Part shown: piece after piece, positions 8,312 to 16,864 of the stretch
Position numbering within the stretch: position 1 is the first letter of the stretch
Layout of the letters: each line of letters begins with the position of its first letter
DNA from: JACPDI01 sp035463475
Lineage (GTDB): Bacteria > Acidobacteriota > Vicinamibacteria > Vicinamibacterales > 2-12-FULL-66-21
Assembly (NCBI GenBank): GCA_035463475.1
Contig: DATHTE010000109.1
Span: 1 to 64,000, forward strand
Reading direction: 5' to 3'
Length of the DNA stretch: 64,000 bases
The notes under the pieces: model-generated
What the model was told of the DNA's origin: nothing
What the model saw: only the letters and a program-made list of their open reading frames with translations
Database searches by the model: none
Position numbers and translations under genes: made by a program

Positions 8312-8412
8312 GCTTCGGGCTTCAGGCCTCAGGATTCCGTGCCCGAAGGCTGAGCCCTAAACCCTGAACCTGGAGCCTGAACGCGCTCAAGCCTGAACCC
8401 TGAAGCTGACCC
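8312..8412. repeat. Intergenic CCTGAACCC-type degenerate repeats, frr-thrC spacer
   Basis: The spacer is built from variants of CCTGAACC / TTCAGG words (CTTCAGG, CCTGAACCTGGAGCCTGAAC, GCCTGAACCCTGAAG). An imperfect inverted pair (GGCTTCGGGC at 8312-8321, GCCCGAAGGC at about 8341-8350) could fold downstream of frr. The same words recur at 9594-9690, 12154-12173 and 48351-48412. Confidence 0.65.
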
Positions 8413-9585
8413 ATGTCATCGTTCACCCACCTGGAGTGCTCGGTCCCCTGCGGCGCCGCGGCGCGCGACCCGCGCGAGATCCACCATCTCTGCGAATGCG
8501 GCGCGCCGCTGCTCGTGCGCTACGACCTCGACGCGGTCGCGAGGACCTGGGACAAGGCGTCTCTCGCCGGCCGCGAGCGGAGCATGTGGCGCTACCGAGA
8601 GGTGATGCCGCTCCTCGACGGCGAGGAACCGGTCACTCTCGGCGAGGGTTGGACGCCGCTCATTCACTCGCCGCGGCTCGGGCGGGCGCTCGATTTTCCC
8701 AACCTCTACATCAAGGACGAGTCGCTCAACCCGACGAACTCGTTCAAGGCGCGAGGCCTCGCCGCCGCCGTTACACGCGCGTTTCGCCTCGGCGCGAAGA
8801 CGCTGTCGATCCCGACGGCCGGGAACGCCGGCAACGCGATGGCGGCGTACGCCGCCGCGTGCGGCCTCGAGGCGCACGTGTTCATGCCGAGGGACGTGAA
8901 GGTCCCGTTCCGGCTGGAGTGCGAGCTGTACGGCGCGCACGTCGAACTGGTGGACGGCCTCATCACGGACGCCGGCCGCGTCGCCGCCGAACGCGGCGGG
9001 CCACTGGGATGGTACGACGTCTCGACCCTGAAGGAGCCCTATCGGATCGAAGGCAAGAAGACGATGGGCTACGAGATCGTCGAGCAGCTCGGGTGGAAGT
9101 ACCCGGATTGGATCATCTATCCGACGGGTGGCGGGACCGGCATGGTCGGCATGTGGAAGGCGTTCGACGAACTCGAGCGCCTGGGGTGGATGCCGCGCGG
9201 GAAGCGGCCGAAGATGGTGACCGTGCAGGCGGCCACCTGCGCGCCGATCGTCCGCGCGTTCCACGAAGGGGCCGAGAAATCCGAGATGTGGCAGAACGCC
9301 ACGACGATCGCCGACGGCCTGCGCGTGCCAAAGGCGATCGGCGACTTCCTCGTGCTCCGCGCCGTGCGCGAGAGCGGCGGCGCCGCCGTCGCGGTCAGCG
9401 ATGCCGACATGGTGGCCGCGATGAAAGAGATGGGCGCGCTGCAAGGGATCAGCGCGGCGCCCGAAGGCGGGGCCGCGCTCCACGCGCTGAAGGTTCTGCT
9501 CCAGCAGGGACGCGTGCGGCAGAGCGACACGGTGGTGGTGTTCAACACCGGCGGCGCGTTGAAGTACCTGGACGTCCTCGCCTGA
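8413..9585 (+). CDS. thrC: Threonine synthase
   Basis: A 390-residue PLP-dependent enzyme that converts O-phosphohomoserine to threonine. The PLP lysine lies in NPTNSFKARGL (Lys112), the phosphate-binding loop is TAGNAGNAMAAYAA, and PTGGGTGMVGMWKAF follows. The N-terminus has four cysteines (C9, C13, C27, C29 in CSVPCG and CECG) that could form a small metal-binding knuckle, as in several longer bacterial threonine synthases. The other threonine genes are not nearby. The start ATG fits the family N-terminus. Confidence 0.93.
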   Translation: MSSFTHLECSVPCGAAARDPREIHHLCECGAPLLVRYDLDAVARTWDKASLAGRERSMWRYREVMPLLDGEEPVTLGEGWTPLIHSPRLGRALDFPNLYIKDESLNPTNSFKARGLAAAVTRAFRLGAKTLSIPTAGNAGNAMAAYAAACGLEAHVFMPRDVKVPFRLECELYGAHVELVDGLITDAGRVAAERGGPLGWYDVSTLKEPYRIEGKKTMGYEIVEQLGWKYPDWIIYPTGGGTGMVGMWKAFDELERLGWMPRGKRPKMVTVQAATCAPIVRAFHEGAEKSEMWQNATTIADGLRVPKAIGDFLVLRAVRESGGAAVAVSDADMVAAMKEMGALQGISAAPEGGAALHALKVLLQQGRVRQSDTVVVFNTGGALKYLDVLA

Positions 9586-9593
9586 ACCTGTCC

Positions 9594-9690
9594 GAGGCCG
9601 CACACTCCGCTGACCGGTTCCGTACAGGGTTCAGGATTCCGGTCAGGCAAGTGCCTGGTCTGAACCCTGAAAACTGAGCCCTGAACCCTG
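9594..9690. repeat. CCTGAACCC-family repeat with nested hairpin
   Basis: CAGGGTTCAG (9625-9634) and CTGAACCCTG (9660-9669) are perfect inverted copies, and CAGGCA (9644-9649) with TGCCTG (9652-9657) nests inside them. Further CCTGAACCC words follow to 9690. It lies downstream of thrC and may act as its transcript end; there is no T-tract. Confidence 0.65.
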
Positions 9691-9727
9691 ATGCGACGCT
9701 GGCATCGCATTCGCTACGGCGGCGGCG

Positions 9728-12154
9728 ATGGCTCAGATGCTGCGCCAGGCTTCCCGCGTCCTGTTCAAGTCTCCAGGCCCGTCGGTGGCCGCGATCGCTT
9801 CGCTGGCGCTCGCGATCGGCGCGAACGCCACGATCCTCACCTTGATCGACGCCGTCGTCCTGCGGCCGCTGCCGGTGGCCGCGCCTGCGCGGCTCGTGGC
9901 GGTGACCGCCGGTCGGCAGGTCACGATGTCCTACCCCGCGTACCGCGATTTCGAGCAGACGAGCCGTTCGTTCTCCGGGCTCGCGGCGCACGCGCGCCGG
10001 CAGGGCGCGGTAACAATGGGAAGCCTCGTGAGCGTCGGCGAGGTCCAGGTCGTATCCGGGAACTACTTCTCCGTCCTCGGCGTGCCTGCAACGCACGGAC
10101 GCGTTCTCGCCGCATCCGACGACGTTGCGGGGGCGGATCCCGCCGTGGTGTTGTCCGCCGCGTTCTGGCAGCAGGCCTTCGGCGGAGCACCCGTGACGGG
10201 ACGATCGCTGCAGATCAACGGCGCGACATTCACCATTGTCGGCGTCGCACCCCCCGGCTTTCGAGGCCTTGACCTCGGCGCGAACCCGCTCGGGTGGATC
10301 GCGGTCCATGCGTTTCCCCGAATGGCCACGGGAAACTACCTGCTGCGGAGCATCGATCAACGCGGGTGGGGATGGCTGCGGCTGGCGGGCCGCCTCCGCG
10401 ACGGCGCGACGCCCGAACAGGCTCGCCGGGAGCTCACGCAGCTTGCGGCCCGGCAGGAGAAGGAACATCCGCGGTACACGCCCTCTCCGTTCGAGATCGC
10501 GGTCACGCCGATGATCGCGGCCGCCACCGGCCTGCGCACGCGAGCGGATCTCGTGAGGTTCATCGCGCTGCTCGCTGCCGTCGTGCTCGCGGTGCTCGGG
10601 ATCGCATGCGCGAACGTGACCGGGCTGCTGCTGGCACGCGCCGTGTCCCGCCGGCGCGAGATTGCCGTGCGGATCGCGCTCGGGGCGGCGCGACGCCGAC
10701 TCGTCATCGAATTGATGATCGAGAGCGTCCTGCTCGCCGTCGCGGGAGGGGCACTCGGGCTTCTGGCGGTCCTCTGGGCGATCGACCTTCTGGGCGCGGT
10801 GCAACTCCCGGGCGGGGTCGACATGTCGAGCGTTGACGCCCGTATCAGCGGGTTCACGATCATTGCCACCGCCGCACTCGCGTTGCTCGCGGCGGTAACG
10901 GCGGGTATTGTCCCGGCGGTGCAGAGTACGCGCGCGGACGTCGTCAGCGGGCTCAAGGACCATTCCGTCGCCGGGCGCGCGGGACGCCAGCGGCTGCGCG
11001 CGACGCTGGTGGCGACCCAGGTCACGCTGTCGCTGGTGCTCCTCGTCGGCACAGGCCTCTTCGCGCGAACCTTGCAGGCCACGCTCGCCGGCGACCTTGG
11101 CTTCGATCCGCGTCACGTCGCGTATGCGGCAACGAACGTGGGCCTCCAGCGCTACGACGCGGACCGGGCTGCGACCTTCTTCGAAGAGGTGTTTGTGCAC
11201 CTCCGATCGATCCCGGAGCTCCGCGCGGCGGCCTGGACCGTGCTGATCCCGAGCAGCAATCGCGACACCGAGAGCATCCGGGTTCCAGGTTATGTCTCAC
11301 CCACGGGCAGGAACCCTTTCGTCGGCGTGAACGTCGTGACCTCGGGGTACTTCGAGACGATGGCCATCCCACTGGTGCGCGGCCGCGGCTTCAGCGACGC
11401 GGATACGCGCGACGCCCCTCCTGTTGTCGTCGTCAACGAAGCAGCTGCCGCGCGGTTCTGGAACGGTGACGCGCTTGGGCGGCGCTTCTCGATCAACCGC
11501 GCCGAGGTCACGATCGTCGGCGTGGCGCGCAACGTGGCACCCGAGCCTGGAGCCACGCCGGAGCCGTTCGTATACGGTTGTCTCACCCAGTTGCCGGCCG
11601 CGGGTCTCGGCGTCGTGCACCTGGTGGCGCGAGCGCACGGCGATGCCGCCTCGCTCGTGCCGCGGCTGCGCGACGCGATTCGCGCGGCGGGACCGACAGC
11701 GCCGGTCCTGGAGGCACGGACGCTCGACGAGCAATTGCGGGATCTGCTCGGAGCGCAACGTTCGGTCGCCGTGCTGATGGGTCTGTTGAGTGTGGTCGCT
11801 GTCGCCCTCTCCGTTGGCGGGATCTACGCGATGGTGTCGTTCTGGGTGACGGAGCGCACGCGCGAGTTCGGCGTCCGGATGGCCCTCGGCGCCAGCCGCG
11901 GCACGATTCGAAGACTGGCGTTGAGGCACGCGGCGACGGCGGTCGGAGCAGGCATCGCGGCCGGCCTCCCGATCGCGATCGTGCTAGGCCGCGCGTCGCG
12001 TCGCATGTTGTTCGACTTGAGCCCGATGGATCCCGTCGCCTTCGGCGGCGCGATCCTGTTGATTGTGGCCGCCGCGTTCGCAGCAAGCCTGATCCCGGCG
12101 CACCGTGCCGCGGCGACCACCCCGCTGCAGGCGCTGCGGGCAGGGAATGAGTAG
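9728..12154 (+). CDS. Orphan MacB/FtsX-type permease, acidobacterial duplicated family
   Basis: An 808-residue permease with two FtsX-like membrane halves. A TM segment lies near residues 18-42, then a periplasmic MacB-like core, three TM segments around residues 270-400 (with RRREIAVRIALGAARRRL), a second core, and three TM segments near residues 680-800 (with TREFGVRMALGASRGTIRRL). This double layout without its own ATPase is the hallmark of the acidobacterial duplicated orphan permeases (TIGR03434-type). No ATP-binding partner gene is adjacent. The substrate is unknown; MacB relatives export peptides or drugs by mechanotransmission. Confidence 0.85.
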   Translation: MAQMLRQASRVLFKSPGPSVAAIASLALAIGANATILTLIDAVVLRPLPVAAPARLVAVTAGRQVTMSYPAYRDFEQTSRSFSGLAAHARRQGAVTMGSLVSVGEVQVVSGNYFSVLGVPATHGRVLAASDDVAGADPAVVLSAAFWQQAFGGAPVTGRSLQINGATFTIVGVAPPGFRGLDLGANPLGWIAVHAFPRMATGNYLLRSIDQRGWGWLRLAGRLRDGATPEQARRELTQLAARQEKEHPRYTPSPFEIAVTPMIAAATGLRTRADLVRFIALLAAVVLAVLGIACANVTGLLLARAVSRRREIAVRIALGAARRRLVIELMIESVLLAVAGGALGLLAVLWAIDLLGAVQLPGGVDMSSVDARISGFTIIATAALALLAAVTAGIVPAVQSTRADVVSGLKDHSVAGRAGRQRLRATLVATQVTLSLVLLVGTGLFARTLQATLAGDLGFDPRHVAYAATNVGLQRYDADRAATFFEEVFVHLRSIPELRAAAWTVLIPSSNRDTESIRVPGYVSPTGRNPFVGVNVVTSGYFETMAIPLVRGRGFSDADTRDAPPVVVVNEAAAARFWNGDALGRRFSINRAEVTIVGVARNVAPEPGATPEPFVYGCLTQLPAAGLGVVHLVARAHGDAASLVPRLRDAIRAAGPTAPVLEARTLDEQLRDLLGAQRSVAVLMGLLSVVAVALSVGGIYAMVSFWVTERTREFGVRMALGASRGTIRRLALRHAATAVGAGIAAGLPIAIVLGRASRRMLFDLSPMDPVAFGGAILLIVAAAFAASLIPAHRAAATTPLQALRAGNE

Positions 12155-12168
12155 CAGGGTTCAGGGGT

Positions 12169-13257
12169 TCAGTCGCCGAGCGTAATGCCCACGGCACGCG
12201 CGGTGCGGACGACGTCGGAGTCCAGCGGCACGTATTTCGTCCGGTGGACGACGTTCGCGAGCGGAACGGCGGTGATGTCGGGCGGCTTGGACGCGACCAT
12301 GTGACCGAACTGCCTGTCGAGGACCAGGTCCACGGCGCGTGTGCCGAGCCGCGTGGCGAGCACGCGATCGTAACTGCTCGGAGATCCGCCGCGCTGCAGG
12401 TGCCCGAGGACCGTCGTTCTCGCTTCCTTGCCCGTGAGGTCCTCGAGCGCGTCGGCCACCCGCTGCCCCGCCCCCCCGAGCCGCTCGACGCGTCCGGGAC
12501 GCGCCTCCTCCACCACCGCGGTGGTGCCTCCCTTCGGTTTCGCCCCTTCCGCCACGACGACGATGTGAAAACGGGCGCCCCACCGTTCCCGCGCGGCAAT
12601 GCGTGCAGCAACCCTTTCGAGATCGTACGGAATCTCCGGAATCAGAATGACGTCCGCGCCCCCGGCGATCCCGGCGTGGAGCGCGATCCACCCGGCGTAG
12701 CGGCCCATCACCTCGACGCACATGATGCGGTGGTGCGCCTCGGCGGTGACGTGCAGCCGGTCGATCGCTTCGGTCGCGAAGTCCACGGCGCTTGAGAAGC
12801 CGAACGTGTTGACCGTCTCGACGATGTCGTTGTCGATCGTCTTCGGCACACCGACGATGGGGATGCCTTTCTGGGAGAACTCGTATGCAATCGCCAGCGT
12901 GCCGTCGCCGCCGATGACGACGAGCGCCTGCAGTCCGAGCTTATGGAACATCTCGATGCAGCGCTCGGAGTAGTCGACCGTGCCGCCCGAGGTCTCCACG
13001 GGGTACGCGAAGGGGTTGCCGCGGTTGGTCGTGCCAAGGATGGTGCCGCCGAGCCGGAGGATGCCGGTGACGTCCTTCGGCGTCAGCACGCGGTGGCGGT
13101 CGGGCTCGATGAGTCCGTCGAAGCTGTCCTCGAGGCCGATCGTCTCGCAACCGCGGTTGGCGGCCGCCTTGACGACGGCCCGGATGACCGCGTTGAGGCC
13201 CGGCGCGTCCCCGCCGCCGGTCAGGACGCCTATGCGGCGCACGTGTGATGAAGGCAT
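12169..13257 (-). CDS. pfkA: 6-phosphofructokinase
   Basis: A 362-residue glycolytic kinase making fructose 1,6-bisphosphate. It shows RIGVLTGGGDAPGLNAVI, IGGDGTLAIA, VPKTIDNDI (catalytic Asp142 and Asp144) and VEVMGRYAGWIAL. Two residues bear on the phosphoryl donor: Gly119 (E. coli 104) favours ATP, while Lys139 (E. coli 124) is shared with pyrophosphate-type enzymes. The Gly/Lys pair occurs in ATP-using group III enzymes of Streptomyces, so ATP is the best guess. The ATG lies 7 bases after a TATACT box, which suggests a leaderless mRNA. Confidence 0.93.
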   Translation of the reverse strand: MPSSHVRRIGVLTGGGDAPGLNAVIRAVVKAAANRGCETIGLEDSFDGLIEPDRHRVLTPKDVTGILRLGGTILGTTNRGNPFAYPVETSGGTVDYSERCIEMFHKLGLQALVVIGGDGTLAIAYEFSQKGIPIVGVPKTIDNDIVETVNTFGFSSAVDFATEAIDRLHVTAEAHHRIMCVEVMGRYAGWIALHAGIAGGADVILIPEIPYDLERVAARIAARERWGARFHIVVVAEGAKPKGGTTAVVEEARPGRVERLGGAGQRVADALEDLTGKEARTTVLGHLQRGGSPSSYDRVLATRLGTRAVDLVLDRQFGHMVASKPPDITAVPLANVVHRTKYVPLDSDVVRTARAVGITLGD

Positions 13258-13264
13258 CCGGGGG

Positions 13265-13270
13265 AGTATA
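13265..13270 (-). promoter_or_regulatory. -10 box for a leaderless pfkA transcript
   Basis: TATACT on the minus strand ends 7 bases before the pfkA ATG, so transcription should begin at or next to the start codon. The intervening CCCCCGG has no useful Shine-Dalgarno. Confidence 0.55.
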
Positions 13271-13465
13271 GCAGCGGGTATGGCCGCGGTTGCGGCGCGC
13301 CGGAACCGCGTGTTACCATTGCTGGTTCGTGACGCTGCCGCGCAAGCGACAGGGTCCCCTGCAGCCTCAAAGCGGTCGCCGGCATCCAGGCCGGTACAAC
13401 CTGTCGCGTAGTCCGTTGCCGCTCGTTGCGCGAAGCGCGTGGCGTCGCGGTGCGTTTGTATCTGT

Positions 13466-13541
13466 GGGCGGCTAGCTCAGTTGGGAGAGCGCCGCGTTCG
13501 CAACGCGGAGGTCGGGAGTTCGAGCCTCCTGCCGTCCACCA
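13466..13541 (+). tRNA. tRNA-Ala (anticodon CGC)
   Basis: A 76-base cloverleaf with encoded CCA. The acceptor stem GGGCGGC pairs with GCCGTCC, including the G3-U70 wobble that specifies alanine. D arm AGCTCAG...GAGC, anticodon stem CCGCG/CGCGG with loop TTCGCAA (anticodon CGC, reading GCG), and T loop GTTCGAGCC are all present. A strong terminator follows. A decayed integrase abuts it, so it probably served as an integration site. Confidence 0.96.
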
Positions 13542-13553
13542 AAATTGCTCAGG

Positions 13554-13580
13554 AAAAAGTCGTCTTCGGACGGCTTTTTT
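13554..13580 (+). terminator. Intrinsic terminator after tRNA-Ala
   Basis: The stem GTCGTC (13559-13564) and GACGGC (13569-13574) closes a TTCG tetraloop. It is preceded by AAAAA and followed by six T, the classic Rho-independent form. Confidence 0.85.
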
Positions 13581-14396
13581 CTTTGTACGGCCTCGTCGTG
13601 AAGTTCTTGTGGCCAATTTGTGGCCAGCGAGTCGAACGTTTCGAGCGCCGCCCGCTTCCGCTCGACCGTCGGATGGGTGTAACGCTCGAGCATTCGCGTC
13701 GAGGAGTGCCCAACGAGATCGACATCACGGTGTGGTCATCCAGACCGTGCTCGATCATGCGCGACAGCGCCGTGTGGCGCAGCGTGTGGACAGTGACGTT
13801 GCCGGTCGTGATCTTCGCCCGCCGAAGCGCGCGCTCGAACACTTTGCGGATCGTCGTGTAGGGCCTCTCAGTCTTCGTGTTCGTAAACACCCATGGGTAA
13901 TTCGAGGCCTGGACGCCAGCAGGGCCGCGATTGTGCTGGTGATAGGGATGCCCTCACTCTCCCATTCTTCGTGTCCCAGAACGTCAGATAACCGTCCTGG
14001 CAATCCTCCCAAGGCAGCGCTAGGAGCTCGCCAATGCGAGCGCCCGTGATGAGCGCGAGCTTGAGCAGCGCCTGGAGCTTCGGCATTCTCACGCACGCGT
14101 CCAGGAGCCGGCGCCGCTCCTCCGGCGAGAGAATCCGTGTCCGCCTGTCCTGCAGCCTGAACCGTTTCACTCCCCTGGCCGGCGAATCGACGAGGTACTT
14201 TCATTCGACAGCTTTGGAGAGGATCGAGTTGAGCGTGTCGAGCTCGCGATTCACCGTTCCCGGTTTGACTGGATTGGCGGATGACTTCTGTTTGAACGCG
14301 CCAGGTTCCGTTGAGCCAATCGCGCCTGAATTGCTCGATGCGGTGCGACGAGATTTCGTGGAGAATCGCCGACCCAAAGAAGCGGTTCAGCGTCAT
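13557..14396 (-). pseudogene. Decayed tyrosine-recombinase integrase
   Basis: A phage/island integrase is readable only by switching frames. The order is: N-terminal helix bundle (ILHEISSHRIEQFRRDWLNG), linker (PGTVNRELDTLNSILSKAVE) ending in an in-frame TGA at 14201-14203, catalytic Arg in LALITGARIGELLALPWEDC, the HxxR motif (VTVHTLRHTALSRMIEHG), then VGHSSTRMLERYTHP with the catalytic His and Tyr nucleophile. At least three frameshifts (near 14300, 13980 and 13725) plus the nonsense codon inactivate it. The 3' end abuts tRNA-Ala, as expected for a tRNA-integrated element. All catalytic residues survive, so the decay is fairly recent. Confidence 0.85.
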
Positions 14397-14616
14397 CAGG
14401 ATTTCGCGATCTGGCTACTGCTGACCCGGTATCGACGTCCGTTGAGGCGGCCCGAATTGACCAACCACTTGGCTTCGCGCTCGAACGTAAACCACAGAAA
14501 CCTTCGTATCGACGTTCTGCAATCCAGCGTCGTCGTCGAACAACGCTCTGGCGGTGGCCGCAGCGAGGTCAGCGACGTCCGCAGGCAAGAATATCGTTTC
14601 CTCAAATCAAATCTCG

Positions 14617-14835
14617 CTATGCGGCACCGCGCTTCTTGCCGTGCAGAGCTTCGGCGACGGCCTTCGGGTTCCTGGCGGCAACGCGAAGGAGCGCAAGAGC
14701 GGGGCCGTCGGGCGTTCGGCGACCCTGCTCCCAGTTCTGCAGTGTGGCCACACTCACGCCGATCATGAGCGCAAACTCGCTTTGAGACGCGCCGAGACTG
14801 GCCCGAACCGCCTTGACGTCCTCCGGCTTGAACAC
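14617..14835 (-). CDS. XRE-family helix-turn-helix protein, NadS/HigA-antitoxin-like (5' end possibly lost)
   Basis: The 72-residue product carries a helix-turn-helix, SQSEFALMIGVSVATLQNWE, followed by GRRTPDGPALALLRVAA, very like the NadS/HigA antitoxins. In frame upstream of the GTG start the sequence still reads QAGRIRRGTLKPGRTTVFKP, which matches the N-terminal part of that family, but no ATG, GTG or TTG is found further up before the frame loses sense. The start has therefore probably been lost, or a shorter product is made. The partner toxin that should lie upstream is absent. It belongs to the tRNA-Ala island remnant. Confidence 0.6.
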   Translation of the reverse strand: MFKPEDVKAVRASLGASQSEFALMIGVSVATLQNWEQGRRTPDGPALALLRVAARNPKAVAEALHGKKRGAA

Positions 14836-15032
14836 CGTCGTCCGGCCAGGTTTCAGCGTTCCGCGGCGAATCCGACCTGCCTGTCGGACGTCGTGATCGC
14901 CTCCAGCGGCGGCTGATCCGTTCCGCAGCAGCTCTTCCAGTCGCAGGCTTCTTCCATGTAAACCGTCGTCGTGGGGAGGAACGACGATGGTATCGACCTC
15001 AGCCGGATCAAGCGGGTGTTGACCTCCGAGGA
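14836..15032. other. Gene-free remnant between the XRE gene and a secreted protein
   Basis: There is no intact gene here. The minus strand carries the in-frame extension of the XRE gene, and one stretch (LDPAEVDTIVVPPHDDG) looks like protein but lacks a start and a recognisable family. Confidence 0.4.
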
Positions 15033-15500
15033 CTAAGGTCTGACAAGTGGAATGACTACCGCTTCCGCAGCTGCCTGCGCCACGGTCTTGGTCGGGTGGG
15101 CTTCACAATACTGTCTCATGGCGCTCCGCATCGCAGCGCCATCACTCGGGCGCAGCAGAGAGTCGACAGGCATCCGCCGCCCGGGCTTGTTCTCCCTCTC
15201 TGCCTCGCGGCCCAATATCAGCGTTGCTATCAACGGATCGTCTGCTGCCGTCACATAGCCTGAAAGCCATGCACGACGCCGGTACGCGTCCATGAGCAAT
15301 GTCGAGTCATCAGGCGAGTTGCCTTTTTGTGCCGCCTCAATGGCGCGCTCACCAGTCAGCCATTTGTCGCAAGAGTCCCCCCCCTCACCATAAACGATTT
15401 GAGTGAGCGTCTCGTCCGCACGGGCGGCCTCACGCTGCCCCACCGAAGCCCCGGCGGTAAGAAGTGCCGCTGCTGCTGCGATCAGAGCGAGACCTGTCAT
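15033..15500 (-). CDS. Predicted secreted protein of unknown function
   Basis: A 155-residue protein with a signal peptide (MTGLALIAAAAALLTAGASV). The mature part has a Cys near residue 43 (GGDSCDKWLTGE) and another at about residue 132 (AMRQYCEAHP), a pair that could form a disulfide. The pattern Cys-x-x-W, Trp-Leu-x-Gly-Tyr and Tyr-Cys-x-x-His-Pro recalls small periplasmic proteins of the Rap1a/HdeA kind, but I cannot assign it. ATG has GGAGAGAAC directly upstream, a good ribosome-binding site. Base composition is lower in GC than the core genes, in keeping with the island setting. Confidence 0.6.
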   Translation of the reverse strand: MTGLALIAAAAALLTAGASVGQREAARADETLTQIVYGEGGDSCDKWLTGERAIEAAQKGNSPDDSTLLMDAYRRRAWLSGYVTAADDPLIATLILGREAERENKPGRRMPVDSLLRPSDGAAMRSAMRQYCEAHPTKTVAQAAAEAVVIPLVRP

Positions 15501-15628
15501 GTTCTCTCCTGTCCATCGCCAACAAAGTCTTCCTACGAGCTGCGCCCTGCCGTGGCTGCTTCCCCGCCGTTCTGGTCACTATCGCCTCTAAACGCCTCGT
15601 TTGCCGGCATTTCGTGCAGCGTGTGCGC

Positions 15629-16567
15629 CTACCCTCCAAAATACCCGTTTCGTGCCCTGACGATGGCACGGCGACCTTTGACTGAAATCTCCAGCCGGCG
15701 CCATCCATGCGCGTTGTTCGCTTCAATCGCAAGCACGTACTGCTGGCGAAGATCTCCAATGAGTTTCAAGGCCGCCGCTGCGGTTTCGGCAAACGTGCCG
15801 GCAAAGAGTAGCTGGCCGCCGGTCCAGTCGGCGAGATCCCGAAGGTCCGCGGTCTGCGATCCCAACTCTGTCCCTGCCCTTTCCATTAGGTATCGCCGAT
15901 CGATGGACGTGGCGGTCGAGATGACGAACACGGGCACGTCGATGGAGCTCGCCAGGCCGGACACTTGCGCGGCCGTCAGCTTGCTGCTGGTGTCGATCCC
16001 GTCCGTCAGAACGATGACGGCCTTGTGGCTGGAGGAGCGGGCCGCCAGGTGGCGCGCCGTGGCGGCCGTCGCGTCGTACAACGAGGTCGTCCCATACGGC
16101 CGCCATTGCGGCAGCGCCCCTCTGAGCGGTCCCAGCCGTTTCGTGAAATCGTGCACCGTCTGAACGTTCGAATCGAACATGAACAGCGCCATTTCGTCCC
16201 GGCCGTCCTGAAGCTGCGACAGCAGGACCTCGTACGCCTGGCGGGCCATGGCGACATTCGCGCCCAGGCGCATGCTGCCGCTCGTGTCGATCAGGACAGC
16301 TACGCTCACTGGCGAGTGCCGGTCGGACCGGAACGAGAGAACCGGGCGCGCCTGTCCGTTATCGCGGACGTCGAAATCATCCGCGGTCAAACCGTTCACC
16401 AATCGCCCGCGCGAATCGCGCACCGTCGCCTGGATGGCGACGAGGTCGGCGGAACTCCGAAACGTGTATGCCGCCCGTTCCGTGTTGGGTGGCTTCTGGG
16501 CCCCGAGGATCGCGGGTGTGGCAAGCACGTACATAGCGGCGACGAGTCGCCGGAGCGTTGCGTTCAT
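15629..16567 (-). CDS. VWFA-related acidobacterial secreted protein
   Basis: A 312-residue protein with a signal peptide (MNATLRRLVAAMYVLATPAI), a short beta domain (VRDSRGRLVNGLTADDFDVR) and a von Willebrand A domain. The MIDAS metal site is intact: VLIDTSGSM (Asp94, Ser96, Ser98), with VLTDGID later. The order LTADDFDVRDNG then VWA is that of the acidobacterial VWFA family (TIGR03436-type), which is expanded in this phylum; function is unknown but probably metal-dependent protein binding in the periplasm. An in-frame start 76 codons upstream (16795) exists, but the internal signal peptide argues for 16567. Confidence 0.8.
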   Translation of the reverse strand: MNATLRRLVAAMYVLATPAILGAQKPPNTERAAYTFRSSADLVAIQATVRDSRGRLVNGLTADDFDVRDNGQARPVLSFRSDRHSPVSVAVLIDTSGSMRLGANVAMARQAYEVLLSQLQDGRDEMALFMFDSNVQTVHDFTKRLGPLRGALPQWRPYGTTSLYDATAATARHLAARSSSHKAVIVLTDGIDTSSKLTAAQVSGLASSIDVPVFVISTATSIDRRYLMERAGTELGSQTADLRDLADWTGGQLLFAGTFAETAAAALKLIGDLRQQYVLAIEANNAHGWRRLEISVKGRRAIVRARNGYFGG

Positions 16568-16864
16568 GGCTGGATTTGTCGGGGAACGTGTAATGATAGC
16601 ACGTGCCGACCGCAACCGGATGATCTCCGGGCGATGGGTGGTCGGCTGCAGGTTACGCGAGCCTCGATCGCTTCCTGCAGCGGAAAACGACCGCCATGCG
16701 GTGACCAGCGCGCGTGGAAGCGGTTCAACCGTCCGATCGCACGCGGCAGCGGTGACGCACACAGCCAGCAGGATTGCGGTGCGTCTGGCATCCATGCTGC
16801 CCCGTCTGGTTGGACACCGCGTATCTGACGGTGACGCGTGTTGCGCCTGCCGGCCGCGGGTCCC
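16568..16864. other. Gap upstream of the VWFA gene
   Basis: No confident gene. On the minus strand an open stretch in frame with the VWFA gene begins MDARRTAILLAVCVTAAACD, which resembles a lipoprotein signal, then runs through low-similarity sequence into the VWFA start. It may be a decayed lipoprotein fused by chance. TATCAT at about 16593-16598 (minus) could be the VWFA -10. Confidence 0.4.

Noticed and set aside
13230..13616. Minus-strand frame containing WTAGGSNSRPPRCERGAL
   Set aside because: This is the translated tRNA-Ala, a common false-protein pattern.
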